From Adineta vaga (taxonomy: Eukaryota; Rotifera): a stretch of DNA of 64,000 nucleotides. Below are positions 13,201 through 23,873 of this stretch, piece by piece. The first letter of the stretch is position 1, and every line of letters starts with the position of its first letter. The notes below the pieces were generated by a model. That model made no database searches, had not been told where the DNA came from, and saw nothing but the letters and a program-made list of their open reading frames with translations. A program made the position numbers and the translations under genes. The DNA lies in assembly GCA_021613535.1 (NCBI GenBank), contig CP075492.1, positions 10,850,001-10,914,000 of the forward strand, written 5' to 3'.

Positions 13201-15976
13201 TTACTTTGAAATAGACAGAAAAACTAACAAACATAAGATATAACTCGAAATATTAGAGTGTCATTATAGAAATACAATGTTCTTCTGGAACGTATCGAAA
13301 TGTTTGTACAGATGTTATGTGAATGGCAAGCAATTGTATACATATATGACAAACATCGCATAAAGGAAGCCCGTCAATGATTATACAAATACTTGTAAGA
13401 AGACAAAAAAAAAGATGACAATATACAATATGTAGTAGTAGTGACACTACTATAAGAACCAACGATGACTAAAGTCTCATGAAATGTACACTCTAAATGA
13501 CTCAGTTTGTTTGATGAAATTCTCATCAAGATCGATCGTCTTCGATTCTACTGTTCTTTTCTAAAAAAAATGAAAATGTCAAATATTGAGCACATACTGA
13601 ATTAAAGAAGTGTAGGTTTTTTATTATTCAAATCAGTTGTACTAAAAATGAGACGAGAACTGAAAAAAAACGTTCATAACTATATAGATTTCTTAGAAGA
13701 AAAATTGAGAGCCAAATAATACTTTTTGTCAACCTACTTGTTTTTTCTTTATTTTGTTGTTCGATTAGAATAAATCCTATTTCCGTTAATTTTTTTCTAA
13801 ACAAAAGATTAACTTCTGTAGTTCTATCATCTGATATGATTTTCTTAATTATCACGCAAACAATGAATATTTTTAATTGTAAGAGAATGTTTATTGTATC
13901 GACAAAAGATTAGATGACATTCTGCACGACTTCGTCAGTGATGACGATTATTATTATTATTATTATTTAGTGGATGTCAAATAATTTGATTAGAATGTAA
14001 TAACTTGAGACTTAATCTTTATCGTATTAAAAACTAATCAAAAAAGACGAACTATGAGAAGAAAAGAATGAGTGAACATTGACTAAAATAGATTGGAGTA
14101 TTCATTCGTGCCTCTAAGGATCAAACTCAATCATAATTGATCTGAACTGATGTTCTTATATAAGCACATGTATGTCAACAAATAAACAAATAGAAAGAGC
14201 TAAAAAAAGAAATTTTACTCATCTAAATGTAAAACTATGTCTATAAATAGATTTGGAATAGTTATAGTTTCAACAAGTTAATATTTATAATCAGTATTCT
14301 GAACACGTTCATGTTAAGTATTATATTATATATATATATCAAGACAGAACAAATGTTCATACATATCTAATGCTTTCTTGTACAAATTCTTTAATTTAAT
14401 GAAGAGATTATCATTGTATTATAACAATCCTTGATTATATATATATATATATAAATATACATACATACGTCTAAACAAGGCTTCACATATGATTTTAATA
14501 AAAAAAAATATATGGATAGAGAGAAAATTATAATTATGAATTCTATAATTTCACTGACTTCTTTTTCATTGCTATTTGGTGTTTCTCGTGTCGACACTTT
14601 CTTTCTTCTTTCTTCTTTCTTTGTTTTTTAGTTGACAATTTTCGCCTGAATCAAGCTTGTCTTATTACTTTATTCACAGCATTCCTCTAGTTCTCTCTTC
14701 TCTTCTTTTCCCTTCTTTTCTGTTTTGACTCCTTCTGTGTATGCCGTTTTTTCTTCAACACTAAAGACAACATTCTATTTCCCAACAGACCATCTAGTTT
14801 AACAAGATTTCAATGAAAAATCTAATGAATTAGTAGCAGATATTCTTTCCAAAATCAAATACAATCGATTCATATTATATTTGCGAACAACTCACATCTA
14901 TTCGTTTGATTACATATACTTATACAAATAATCATGATACTCTACGGTATTGACAGCTTATATAATAGTATCGGTAAGTGTCATAAAGAAAACAATTGAC
15001 ACATCGATTTATCAGTTGTTTAATTTGTTCGATAAGTTCTTATATGTATATATATGATATTAGTTGATGAGAAAACATTTTCAATAATAACTTTTCTTCA
15101 ATTTACACCCATGAGTTAAAGCATATATCTGTAAAACTCATTTGTTTTATTCGACATTGAATCACAGTGCGATTCCGAATGCTTCAGTCAACACATTAAA
15201 TTGTTCTAACCTGTATAATTAACAATCAACTAGAAGTCTATTTTTGTCTATTTCAATGCAACTTTCAGCTAATAAATAATTTATAATCGAACAGAAAGAA
15301 AAGGAAATCAAACTTCTGACATTACTTTGCAAATGAACTGATAAAAATAGTTTGTCTCGAACATTAGTCTAATGTTAACTATCAACGAATGATCAATCAT
15401 TTATGTTGATATATATGGATAGGCATGTTTCATCTTTTATCTCTTTGTTGTATTGCGCTTAGTTGTTGACTATTTTTCTTTCTTAAAAAAAAAAGAGTCG
15501 TTATTTAATCAAATAATTCGATTTTCATATATTTTTTATTAAAAAAGTAGACACTTCATCATTCTTTTATTCTTCCGATTTTCAAATAAATAAATAAATC
15601 AGAAAAGAAGAAAGAAAGAAAGAGAGAGAGAGAGAAAATCTATACAGACAAAGAGTCGCATAGAATAATCATCTTTATATTACTTTTTCTCTTTCTCTCT
15701 TCACTATTAAGTGTTAGTATAGTTATAACAATCAGTAAATAATCTTGATGAGAATATTTCGATAGAATTCTATTCAAATCCAGTGCATGTTTTGGTTTTT
15801 TAAGAACCTGGAAGAGAAGATTATTCTTTTCTTATTCAATGATCTCATTCATTTACTGATATATGCATATGATTTACTTAGAAATGTTCAATATGAATAG
15901 AAAAAAAGTATTTCTATTATTTATTTATTTATTTATTATAGTGTAAGAAAAAAAAAAGATTCGTCATTATTCCATA
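10220..15976. other. Long gene-poor stretch
   Basis: About 5.7 kb of AT-rich DNA between AADAT and the aminergic GPCR. I find no complete gene. Short hydrophobic open frames occur (for example 11832-12104 and 12589-12765); the only one with family character is the GPCR-like exon listed at 12028-12183. Simple sequence includes ATT repeats near 13951-13968, TA runs near 14330 and 14440, GAAA/GA tracts at 15600-15650 and a TTTA run at 15917-15940. No tRNA or other RNA gene was recognised. Confidence 0.5.
12028..12183 (+). pseudogene. Possible last exon of a rhodopsin-class GPCR (TM6-TM7 remnant)
   Basis: After an acceptor-like CGCTAG, a 51-codon open frame encodes a hydrophobic helix (FLIVILLVMVAIFPMN), a short loop and a second segment ending in PKVDPIVYSMS before a TGA. 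The DPIVY element is the TM7 NPxxY/DPxxY motif and the preceding helix is TM6-like. I cannot assemble convincing TM1-TM5 exons upstream; hydrophobic frames at 11832-12027 and about 11020-11190 are candidates. It could be the end of an uncalled receptor gene or a decayed copy. Confidence 0.3.
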
Positions 15977-18549
15977 ATGAATGTTAATGAAACACAGAAC
16001 AATACTATTATAACCAATGGCACGCTTACGACAATATCTTCTGAGATCGCTGTTCCACAAACTGGAGAAATTATTACTGGAGTTGTCGTAAGTTGAATAA
16101 ACAAAGAAGAACTCATAGAAAATACTAATATTTTTTTTTCAAAAAACTTTCATAGGTTTATTCAATTATTATTCTATTGAGTATTATCGGAAATGTTATT
16201 GTTGTCATTGCAATTCTTCGTGTTCAGCGACTGCGTCATCCAACTAATTTTATACTTATGTCACTTGCGATAGCTGATCTATTAGTAACAACAACAGTGA
16301 TGATACCAGGATTTATTTCTGAAATAAAACGAAAATGGATCTTTGGAACATTTATTTGTAAAATTTGGTTGGGAAATGATATTACTTTTTGCACAGCATC
16401 CATTTTACATCTTGGTAAGATAGACAGACAATTTTTGTTTTTCTACGTTTCGTTTTATATAGTTGCTGTTAGTTTTGATCGATATGTTGCGATTGAAAAT
16501 CCTCTTAAATACAAACAAAAAATGACTAAACGAACTATATTTATCATTATTGGTTGCATATGGTTAATAAGTGTTTTAATTTCATATGGACCCATTGCAT
16601 TAGGCATCTATAGTGAATCACTAAATGGTGAAATTCTATCAGATCCAGGTAAATGTAGAATGAAACCTGATTTTCTCTATTCGGTTGTATCAGCAACAAC
16701 TTCATTCTATATTCCACTTATCATTATCCTTTTTCTTTACGGAAGAATATATATTACTGCACGTCAACATTCAATTGAATTACAAAAACTTGAAAATATT
16801 ATTAAACGTTTACATAGTGATCAAAAATTTGTATTAGAAAGTACGAAATGGAATAAAAATATTAAAGCAATACGAACATTAGGTAAATAGATGATTAACG
16901 TGCATTTCAAGTTTATATTCTTTTTCTAGGCATTGTTGTCGGTGTTTTCGTTGCTTGTTGGTTACCGTTTTTCGTTATGTATCTTCTATTAGGATATTGT
17001 AAGGTTGGCTGTGTTTATCCAGTTGCTGAACGTTATATAACTTTGATTGGTAAAAATCTTGTTTTTATATTTTTCTTTTTTGAAAAACAACTGATTTCAT
17101 CTAGGTTATGCTAATTCATTTTGTAATCCAATGATTTATGCATTTTCAAATAAGTATGTTATAATTAACTTAATTCGAAAGAGAATATATCCGTTTGATG
17201 TGATTAATTATAGATAGCAGTCAAAATAATTCTTTTCAACTAACTATGTTTTCATAGACTGGATAACTTTGTTTTTGTTTAAAGGAAAATGAGTATCATA
17301 AGACTGAATGATAATGATGTTTTATATTTCCATCTAGGGAATAATTACTATTCATGATTTTATCACAAAAATTAGAGAAGATACAAGTCATGCCTCTTTT
17401 TTATGTACCTTAAGCTCAACGGGCACGGGGTTCAGAAGATGTTGACTTATTTTGACAATTGAATCTTTTCCATTTCTGATATGAGCTATAACAAAATTGA
17501 CAAATTTCGAGGTCAAATTTCAGATAGAAGAATACTTCAGCTAGTGGTAGAAATATTGAGTATTTAAATACCACTTTTGTTTTCAATTAATTTTCATTGT
17601 CTACAATGTCATATTTATCTAAGTTTATCATATATCTAACAGTAAATTGTATTGTACCAATTGATCTCAAAAACGTCCTAGATCATCAGTTACTACTAAC
17701 AACAGAAACTTTGTCTCTTTTGTATTTTATGCTTCAGACAATGTTTCTATTACTTACATTTACAATAATTATAAGAATATTATTCCGTGACATTATAGAC
17801 AGAAAAGTGGACTACCTACGAGATCGAAGAATAATTCTAAAAGAATGCATTTTCATAAAATCTTCCTATTCATGAATTCAAGACGAAATCTATGTCGAAT
17901 AATAGATCTTTAAGTTCATTTTTCTTGGTCACTGAACCCTCTTGAGCAAAGTAAACAGAATTAGCCTTTTTATAAATAACTTTTCACTACTTATTTACAG
18001 ACAATGATTTAAATATCAAACACTTTGCCTTACTTGTTCACATAGTTGACTAAATTACGAGAATGAAAACATAATATCAATTACTTGAGAAAGTTTTCTT
18101 TTTTCTTTTGTTTTAGAGAATTTCGCAATGCTTTTGTTGAAATTCTTAATTATCAGAATTGTCGTTGTTTTCCATTTCGATGTGGTGTTCGTACATCTAT
18201 CAATAAATCCATTCATTCAATGAATTTTAAAACTACACCGCCCAATTATTCTCGACAAACAAGTATCACACCACATTCAAATTCTTTACAACGTAATGGT
18301 CATCTTTCATATACATCATCGTCTCTGTGTACATCAGTTCCGACAAAAACTATCGTCGTTCCAATTGTCGATCCTAACGATGGATTAGAAATGCAAGTAG
18401 TTGTTCATCAACGTAAAACCATTGAAGCTTTTCATGAATTGGAACATCTCGTTCCAAATGGTTTGATGGGTCAAGTATCACTCGTTCGAATGAGTTCTCT
18501 TATTCAAGAACAAGATGATCCTATTAGTGAACCATCAATATCTACATAA
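15977..18549 (+). CDS. Aminergic-type G-protein-coupled receptor (serotonin/dopamine/octopamine class)
   Basis: Six exons: 15977-16087, 16156-16414, 16463-16882, 16930-17049, 17105-17153 and 18117-18549; phases agree and give 463 residues. The N-terminus has NxT glycosylation sites. TM1 has GNVIVV, TM2 LAIADLL. TM3 has the amine-binding Asp followed by CTASILHL and FDRY. TM5 ends SFYIPLIIILFLYGRIY, TM6 has CWLPFF, TM7 has GYANSFCNPMIY. The third intracellular loop is short (about 45 residues) and the tail is about 150 residues, Ser/Thr-rich. The TM3 pattern is closest to 5-HT1/D2-like receptors, but the exact ligand cannot be read. The last intron (17154-18116) is unusually long for this locus. 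Confidence 0.85.
17154..18116. other. Long intron of the aminergic GPCR
   Basis: A 963-nt intron after the NPxxY exon, against about 50 nt elsewhere. It contains a 90-codon hydrophobic open frame (about 17597-17875) without a recognisable motif and no RNA gene I can identify. It could hold a regulatory element or an alternative terminal exon. Confidence 0.4.
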
Positions 18550-19139
18550 TAATATTCGTTCGATTAATTATACTTTCTCATTCCACTAGTCATCTCACTT
18601 TTTATGCGTGCTCTTAATATCGGTGACTATTCTTGATGACAATGCCCAGTGTGCGTGTGGATGTGTGTGTGTGTGTGATATGTGTGAAATTTTGTTTTCT
18701 TCTTTTTTACTACTTTTGATTAAAAATATTCGGCAGATTATACAAAATTTCGGTTGGTAAACAAAAAGAGAAAGCATATACCAGTCGAAAATAATGTTTG
18801 ATTCATATAGAGAGGATTAACAGATCCTTTCTTTTCTTTCCTCACATATTCTATGACTCATTAACTACAAAATCACGCATCATCAAATTTATACCAGTTA
18901 TTTCTTGTATTCTACCCGAATCGGCAAATTATTATCATTGAAGTTCGATTTCATCTGTACTATGTCAGCATGCTTTGCCTTCCCCTTTTCTCTTATCATA
19001 ACATTTTCATTCTTATCTTTTACACATTGTTGTACTTTGGATATCCATTTGATCAAAGATTACAAGTCAACTTATTATTTATTTTTCATCTCGTTCTTTC
19101 CTGAACTTTCATCACTTAGCATTTTTTTAGAAAAAGAAA
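18550..19139. other. Intergenic stretch between GPCR and BBOX-like gene
   Basis: No gene seen. It holds a GT-rich microsatellite at about 18649-18687 and, just before the next gene, a T-run ending in TTTAG at 19121-19130, ten bases before the ATG at 19140. Confidence 0.5.
18649..18687. repeat. (GT)n microsatellite
   Basis: Interrupted GT dinucleotide tract downstream of the GPCR gene. Confidence 0.8.
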
Positions 19140-20426
19140 ATGTTCGTATCTCAACTGATTCGATCATTAATTGAGCTTCCTTTTATCTCTTCATCCAGAT
19201 TGATTACTAGTACAGCACATCGAACTAATCAAGTACCATTAGAATTGAAATCAATCAATAATACACATGCAACATTACTTATTGATGGCAAAGAAACAAA
19301 ATATGACTGGATATTTCTACGAGATTCTTGTCAATGTTCTCAATGTGTAGACACATCCACAAGACAAAAACTACATAATACAACTGATATTCCAATAAAC
19401 ATTGCTCCTCAACAAGAAGGATTGAAAATTTTAAATGATAACAATCTAGAAATACTTTGGAATCAACCATTATTCAATCATGATGAGACTACAGTACATC
19501 GTAGTTTATATTCAAGTACTTGGTTACGAACATATTCTTCATCGAAAAATATTGCACGTGCAAGATATTTTGATCGTCCATCAATTTATTGGAATCGAAA
19601 GGATATACAACATGTCAATCTTCATATTCAATGTGATGATTATCTTCATTCAGATCTAGGACTTTATAATGTATTAAAACATTTGAATGATTATGGTTTG
19701 GTTTTTATCGATAATGTTCAAGGAGAATTTGCTGTTGAAAAACTGACTGAACGAATCGGTGAAATTCGTCATACATTCTATGGTAAATCATGGAATGTAA
19801 AAAGTACTAAACAAGCTATTAATGTTGCATATACATCTCAAGCACTTGGTTTACATATGGATTTATTATATTTTGAAGCTCCACCTGGTTTACAATTTCT
19901 TCATGCTCTAACAAATAGTGTTCAAGGTGGAGCATCTTATTATGCCGATTCATTTCATGCAATAGAAATACTTCGTCGGAAAGATTCCAAAGCATTTCAA
20001 TCACTTTGTTCATATCCAGTGACATTTCATTATCGAAATGCAGGTCGTCATTATCATTTTACTCGTCCAACAGTTGTTCTAAATCCATTTTCAACGGATC
20101 ATCCAATTGATCATATCAATTATTCTCCACCATTTCAAGCACCATTTGAAAGTGACACAACAAAAGATGAATTTCGACAATTCATTCAAGCTTTTCAACA
20201 TTTCCGTAATATATTAGAAGATCCAAATAATCAATTAGAATTGATTCTAAAAAAAGATCAATGTGTTATATTTCATAATCGACGAATTCTTCATGCACGC
20301 CGTGAATTCGATGCATCAAGTGGTAGTCGATGGTTAAAAGGTTGTTATACTGATTTGGATAATTTCAAAGATAGATTACGTGTTTTTCAAGAAAAATTCA
20401 ATCCTATTTCAGATGTAAAAGTATAA
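19140..20426 (+). CDS. Gamma-butyrobetaine dioxygenase-like 2-oxoglutarate/Fe(II) oxygenase, intronless
   Basis: One uninterrupted 428-codon frame. The first 30 residues look like a mitochondrial presequence. An N-terminal zinc-binding block CQCSQC (Cys64, 66, 69) follows LRDS, as in BBOX1/TMLHE. The double-stranded beta-helix domain carries the iron ligands His239-x-Asp241 (in GLHMDLLYF) and His385 (in RRILHARREF), with arginines for 2-oxoglutarate after it. The family hydroxylates gamma-butyrobetaine to L-carnitine or trimethyllysine in the same pathway. The C-terminal stretch GSRWLKGCYTD reads, from memory, more like fungal members than animal BBOX1. The absence of introns amid intron-rich neighbours adds to a case for horizontal transfer or retroposition. 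Confidence 0.88.
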   Translation: MFVSQLIRSLIELPFISSSRLITSTAHRTNQVPLELKSINNTHATLLIDGKETKYDWIFLRDSCQCSQCVDTSTRQKLHNTTDIPINIAPQQEGLKILNDNNLEILWNQPLFNHDETTVHRSLYSSTWLRTYSSSKNIARARYFDRPSIYWNRKDIQHVNLHIQCDDYLHSDLGLYNVLKHLNDYGLVFIDNVQGEFAVEKLTERIGEIRHTFYGKSWNVKSTKQAINVAYTSQALGLHMDLLYFEAPPGLQFLHALTNSVQGGASYYADSFHAIEILRRKDSKAFQSLCSYPVTFHYRNAGRHYHFTRPTVVLNPFSTDHPIDHINYSPPFQAPFESDTTKDEFRQFIQAFQHFRNILEDPNNQLELILKKDQCVIFHNRRILHARREFDASSGSRWLKGCYTDLDNFKDRLRVFQEKFNPISDVKV

Positions 20427-20651
20427 TCATGATGGTTGACAAATATATGTAGGAATTCTTTTTAATTTCAAAGTAAAGGGAACAAAATGAGTTTTATTTA
20501 TGTATATAGTAATTAGTAAAGAATAAAAGTTAAAATAATAGTGAAAGGATGATACGCACTAAAAATAAATATGTTTTATGACTATAAATATAAGTATCGT
20601 TTCTGAATTACGAACAACAAAAAACAAATATAACAAACAACATGAAAGGAG

Positions 20652-20690
<39 letters not shown>

Positions 20691-20787
20691 AAAAAGCAAA
20701 AAAAAAGTGTGCAGAGAGGGTCATCGTGATGAATGTGCTTGGTGATGGAATGAAGAAAGATGTTGTTTCTTGCTTGATGACGATTGT
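20427..20787. other. Intergenic stretch with a (GA)n tract
   Basis: No gene. It lies between the convergent 3' ends of the BBOX-like gene (+) and the first synaptobrevin (-). Confidence 0.5.
20657..20690. repeat. (AG)n microsatellite
   Basis: About 16 AG units, in the 3' flank shared by two convergent genes. Confidence 0.9.
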
Positions 20788-21695
20788 TTAAAATTGTAAA
20801 AGTGCACGAGTTTTTCGTTTACCAGCAGTTTTACCATCATCTTCTTCATCGTCATTATCATCTCCATCAGGTGATCGTCCTTCATCATTATTTGTTGCTA
20901 CTGTTGTACTAACCATTTTGGTTGTCTTTTTAGTTTTTTTACCTTTACGACGTCTCGTTGTTGGTTTTTCTCCGGGTGCAACAATGGCAGAACCAGCAAC
21001 TAGATTTTTTCCATCATTGTTTAGCATTAACACAGGTGTTGTTGCTTCATTAGCTGGAAGTGCAGGTGTAACTGCTTTAACTTTTGAAGCGATCCATGCT
21101 AAATAGAAATCAATACGATTAATATTTGAAATCAAGATTGCTTTCAAGCACATGACAATACATGCTAATGGATACTGAAAAACAAAGATACAACATCGAA
21201 TTTTTACCTATCACCACTATCGCAAAAATAGTACCCACTACTCCCATAATAATCATCATCTAATAGTCCCCATTAGAAAAAGGTAAGTTAATTTCATTTG
21301 AAAAGAATAAATAGAAATTAAAAATCGAAAATTGTCTCTATTTACCTTCATATTTTTCCACCAGTATTTTCGTTTTAATTTGCCTGCATGTTGTTCAAAT
21401 TGGGCTGCATTATGTTGTAATTTATCTTAATAAAACACAAATTCTGCATAATGCTATCTTCCAACATGATCTAGATCCTACCAGCTCGATCATCAAGAAG
21501 TGATAAATTTTTATCACGTTCTAACACTTTGTCCACATTTTGTCGCATAATATCAACAACTTCATCTACTTGGGCCTGTTGTTGTGCTAAACGTTTCGAT
21601 CCACCACCACCTGGTGCTGGAGCTCCACCACCATTATTAGACCTATATGCAACAATGAAATCTATCCAATCGAATTCTTCCTAAGAAACTTACAT
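20788..21695 (-). CDS. VAMP: Synaptobrevin/VAMP, copy A, with a long C-terminal extension after the membrane anchor
   Basis: Exons (minus strand): the AT of the start codon at 21695-21694, then 21642-21482, 21425-21346, 21259-21208 and 21098-20788; phases agree and give 201 residues. A Gly/Pro/Asn-rich head precedes the R-SNARE motif ([26 protein letters not shown]) and the conserved KRKYWWKN before a transmembrane helix. R-SNAREs on vesicles pair with syntaxin and SNAP-25 to drive fusion. Classic VAMPs stop a few residues after the anchor. Here about 100 more residues follow, with a basic [12 protein letters not shown] block and an acidic stretch; topologically they should be luminal/extracellular. 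The start codon is split AT|G by the first intron, as in copy B. Confidence 0.88.
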
Positions 21696-22120
21696 GTTAT
21701 GAAGAAATGGACTTTTACAAATGAAAAAAAAATAATCTAGAAAAAGAAAGTAGTTTTCATTAAAATAAATATATAATCCCCATCATTCGATGTTCAGTGA
21801 ATTTTGATGCACAAATTAAGTATGTATATATGGACGAACGGAAAAGCAAAAATAAACGAACAAAAAAAATAAGATCTTTTCAAAACAGTATGCAGAAAAA
21901 AAGCAGTTATAAAAACACAGATCATAAAAGAAATGGACGAAAATGGCGTATAGCCAATGCAGGAATGTAAAGAAGAAGTTTAAGCACATAAAAAAAACAT
22001 GTGTAATAAATATGAAGATAGTAGTGTTCTCACGGAAAAGTATTCTAAAAAAAGAGAAAAAAATATATATATGAATAAGCAATCGTTCAGTCACTTACTA
22101 TCCTCCAGTCTGATTTTGCG

Positions 22121-22862
22121 TTATTTTCTACCGGTATTATTTTGATTACCATTGTTATTATTACTACCGCTGTTATTACTTTTTACTGATTGAGTAACAG
22201 CAACTAAATTAGAAACAAAAAAGACAGTGGTTGTATTTTTCTTTTGTTAATTTTCATTTACCAACAATCACAATGATCAAAACAATCTAGATAAATAAAA
22301 GAAGATGTCTTTTTACAACAGATAAGTTCGAAAACTACTTACAATCACAATGATTAAAATAGCCCACATCTAATAATATGATTTATTTATCTTCTTTAAA
22401 TTTTCCGAGAGAAAAATATCACAACTTACTTTGAGATTTTTCCACCAATATTTACGTTTTAATTTACTTGCGTTTGTTGTAAATTGTGAAGCACCGGTTT
22501 GCAGAATGTCTGAAATTAAACAATTATTCATTAATATACTAAGAGCAACCTTTAGTTTTAACCCACCAGCACGATTTTCCAGTGTAGTCAATTTAGCATC
22601 ACGTTCCAAAACTTTTTCAAGATTATCTTTCATAATATCGACAACCTAAAATGAAGAAGTAGTTTGTTAGAAAAAAAAAGAAAATTAATCGTTATTGATA
22701 AAAGAATTTCTTACTTGATTCACATCCGCTTGAAGATTGTCAGCTCGTTTTGTTGATTGATATTGTGTTGACCGAGGTGGATTTTCATATGTCGATGATG
22801 ATGCCCTAATAGATCATAAATGTTTATTCAATTAAAAAAACTTGAAGAGAAAATATTTACAT
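22121..22862 (-). CDS. VAMP: Synaptobrevin/VAMP, copy B
   Basis: Exons (minus strand): start-codon AT at 22862-22861, 22805-22715, 22645-22567, 22509-22430, 22369-22343, 22286-22262 and 22203-22121; 128 residues. The R-SNARE motif includes [20 protein letters not shown] and GASQF, followed by [16 protein letters not shown] and an Ile/Val-rich anchor. A short Asn/Ser-rich tail of about 28 residues ends the protein. It lies 425 nt upstream of copy A in the same orientation, a tandem duplication. Three SNARE intron positions match copy A, and copy B has an extra intron inside the anchor. A donor-like GTAAGT lies just after the stop (about 22094), so a 3'-UTR intron or splicing into copy A is possible. 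Confidence 0.88.
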
Positions 22863-23873
22863 AATTTAATTAGTTTCCTTTTGATCACAGTAAGAAATTG
22901 ATCTGCTAAAAAAAATAATCAAAATGTCGAATGAAACTTTGAAAGAATTTCTAAATAGAAATGTCGCCATCTTGACATTATTGTCATGTTTTTCTGTAAA
23001 AGAGGCGTTCTTTTTATGGCTTGGAGATACTAGCGACAAACAGAACAAGTTTTTTTTTTCAACAAGAAAGATTTTCTCGAGTTCAATGGAGATTTCCAAC
23101 CAATCATGACGTTGAACGAGAAATACTATAATCGTTTGTCGTCGCTATGATTGATTTTTTTTATTGAACTAGAGTATTGTTCGCAGAACATGATTTATAA
23201 TAGTATAGAGAGAGAAAAAAAAGTAGGAGTATAGACATTAGTCATCGAAGATAAATACTATGATTCAATAGTCGATTATATGATCTCCAACTGTTTTTAG
23301 CGTAAGATTTGTACATAAATCCATATGTTTATGTTATAAATGATGAATTCTCTTATTTTCTAAATCACAAAAATGAGTATTTGATTTGTTATAAAGTAAA
23401 AACAAGGAAGATTAGGAATTTATCTTATTGAGAGAATATCTTCAAAGAGTTCAATTGTCTTTCGTCTCTAATTAACTGATCTTAACCTAAATGAGAGAAT
23501 CATGTTACTAATTTACTTTTAAGTTAAACAAATATTGAGAAACACTTCATAGTATTCACTCAGTTTCTATATTTATAAAATAATCTATTTTTGTATAGGA
23601 AATTATGTATCCTTTTTAAGTCACAACCGGAAATCCTTCTTTGTCAAGTACAATTCTAAAATAGCACGAATTACTCGTGATCTTTGGTATGCATTTAATC
23701 AACATAGAAATATCTTTTCATATTTTCATTTCAAATTAAGAAGAAATACCAAATGATTCTTCTGAGATTAGCATTTCTCTATATCAAAAAAAAACAAAAT
23801 ATCCCAAGAGAGAAATGATATAGAAGATAAATTGAATAGAAAACGGCAAAATTTTTTCTTCTTTCAGATCAAT
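22863..23873. other. Divergent intergenic region between VAMP copy B and HOOK
   Basis: About 1 kb with no recognisable gene; presumably holds both promoters. A short open frame at 22924-23109 has no known motif. A pyrimidine-rich CTTTCAG ends at 23867, six bases before the HOOK ATG. Confidence 0.5.

Noticed and set aside
17597-17875. A 90-codon hydrophobic open frame inside the long GPCR intron
   Set aside because: No motif, no splice context that would join it to the receptor, and AT-rich DNA yields such frames by chance.
20918-21106. Plus-strand open frame opposite VAMP copy A
   Set aside because: It is the antisense of the VAMP C-terminal exon and has no independent support.
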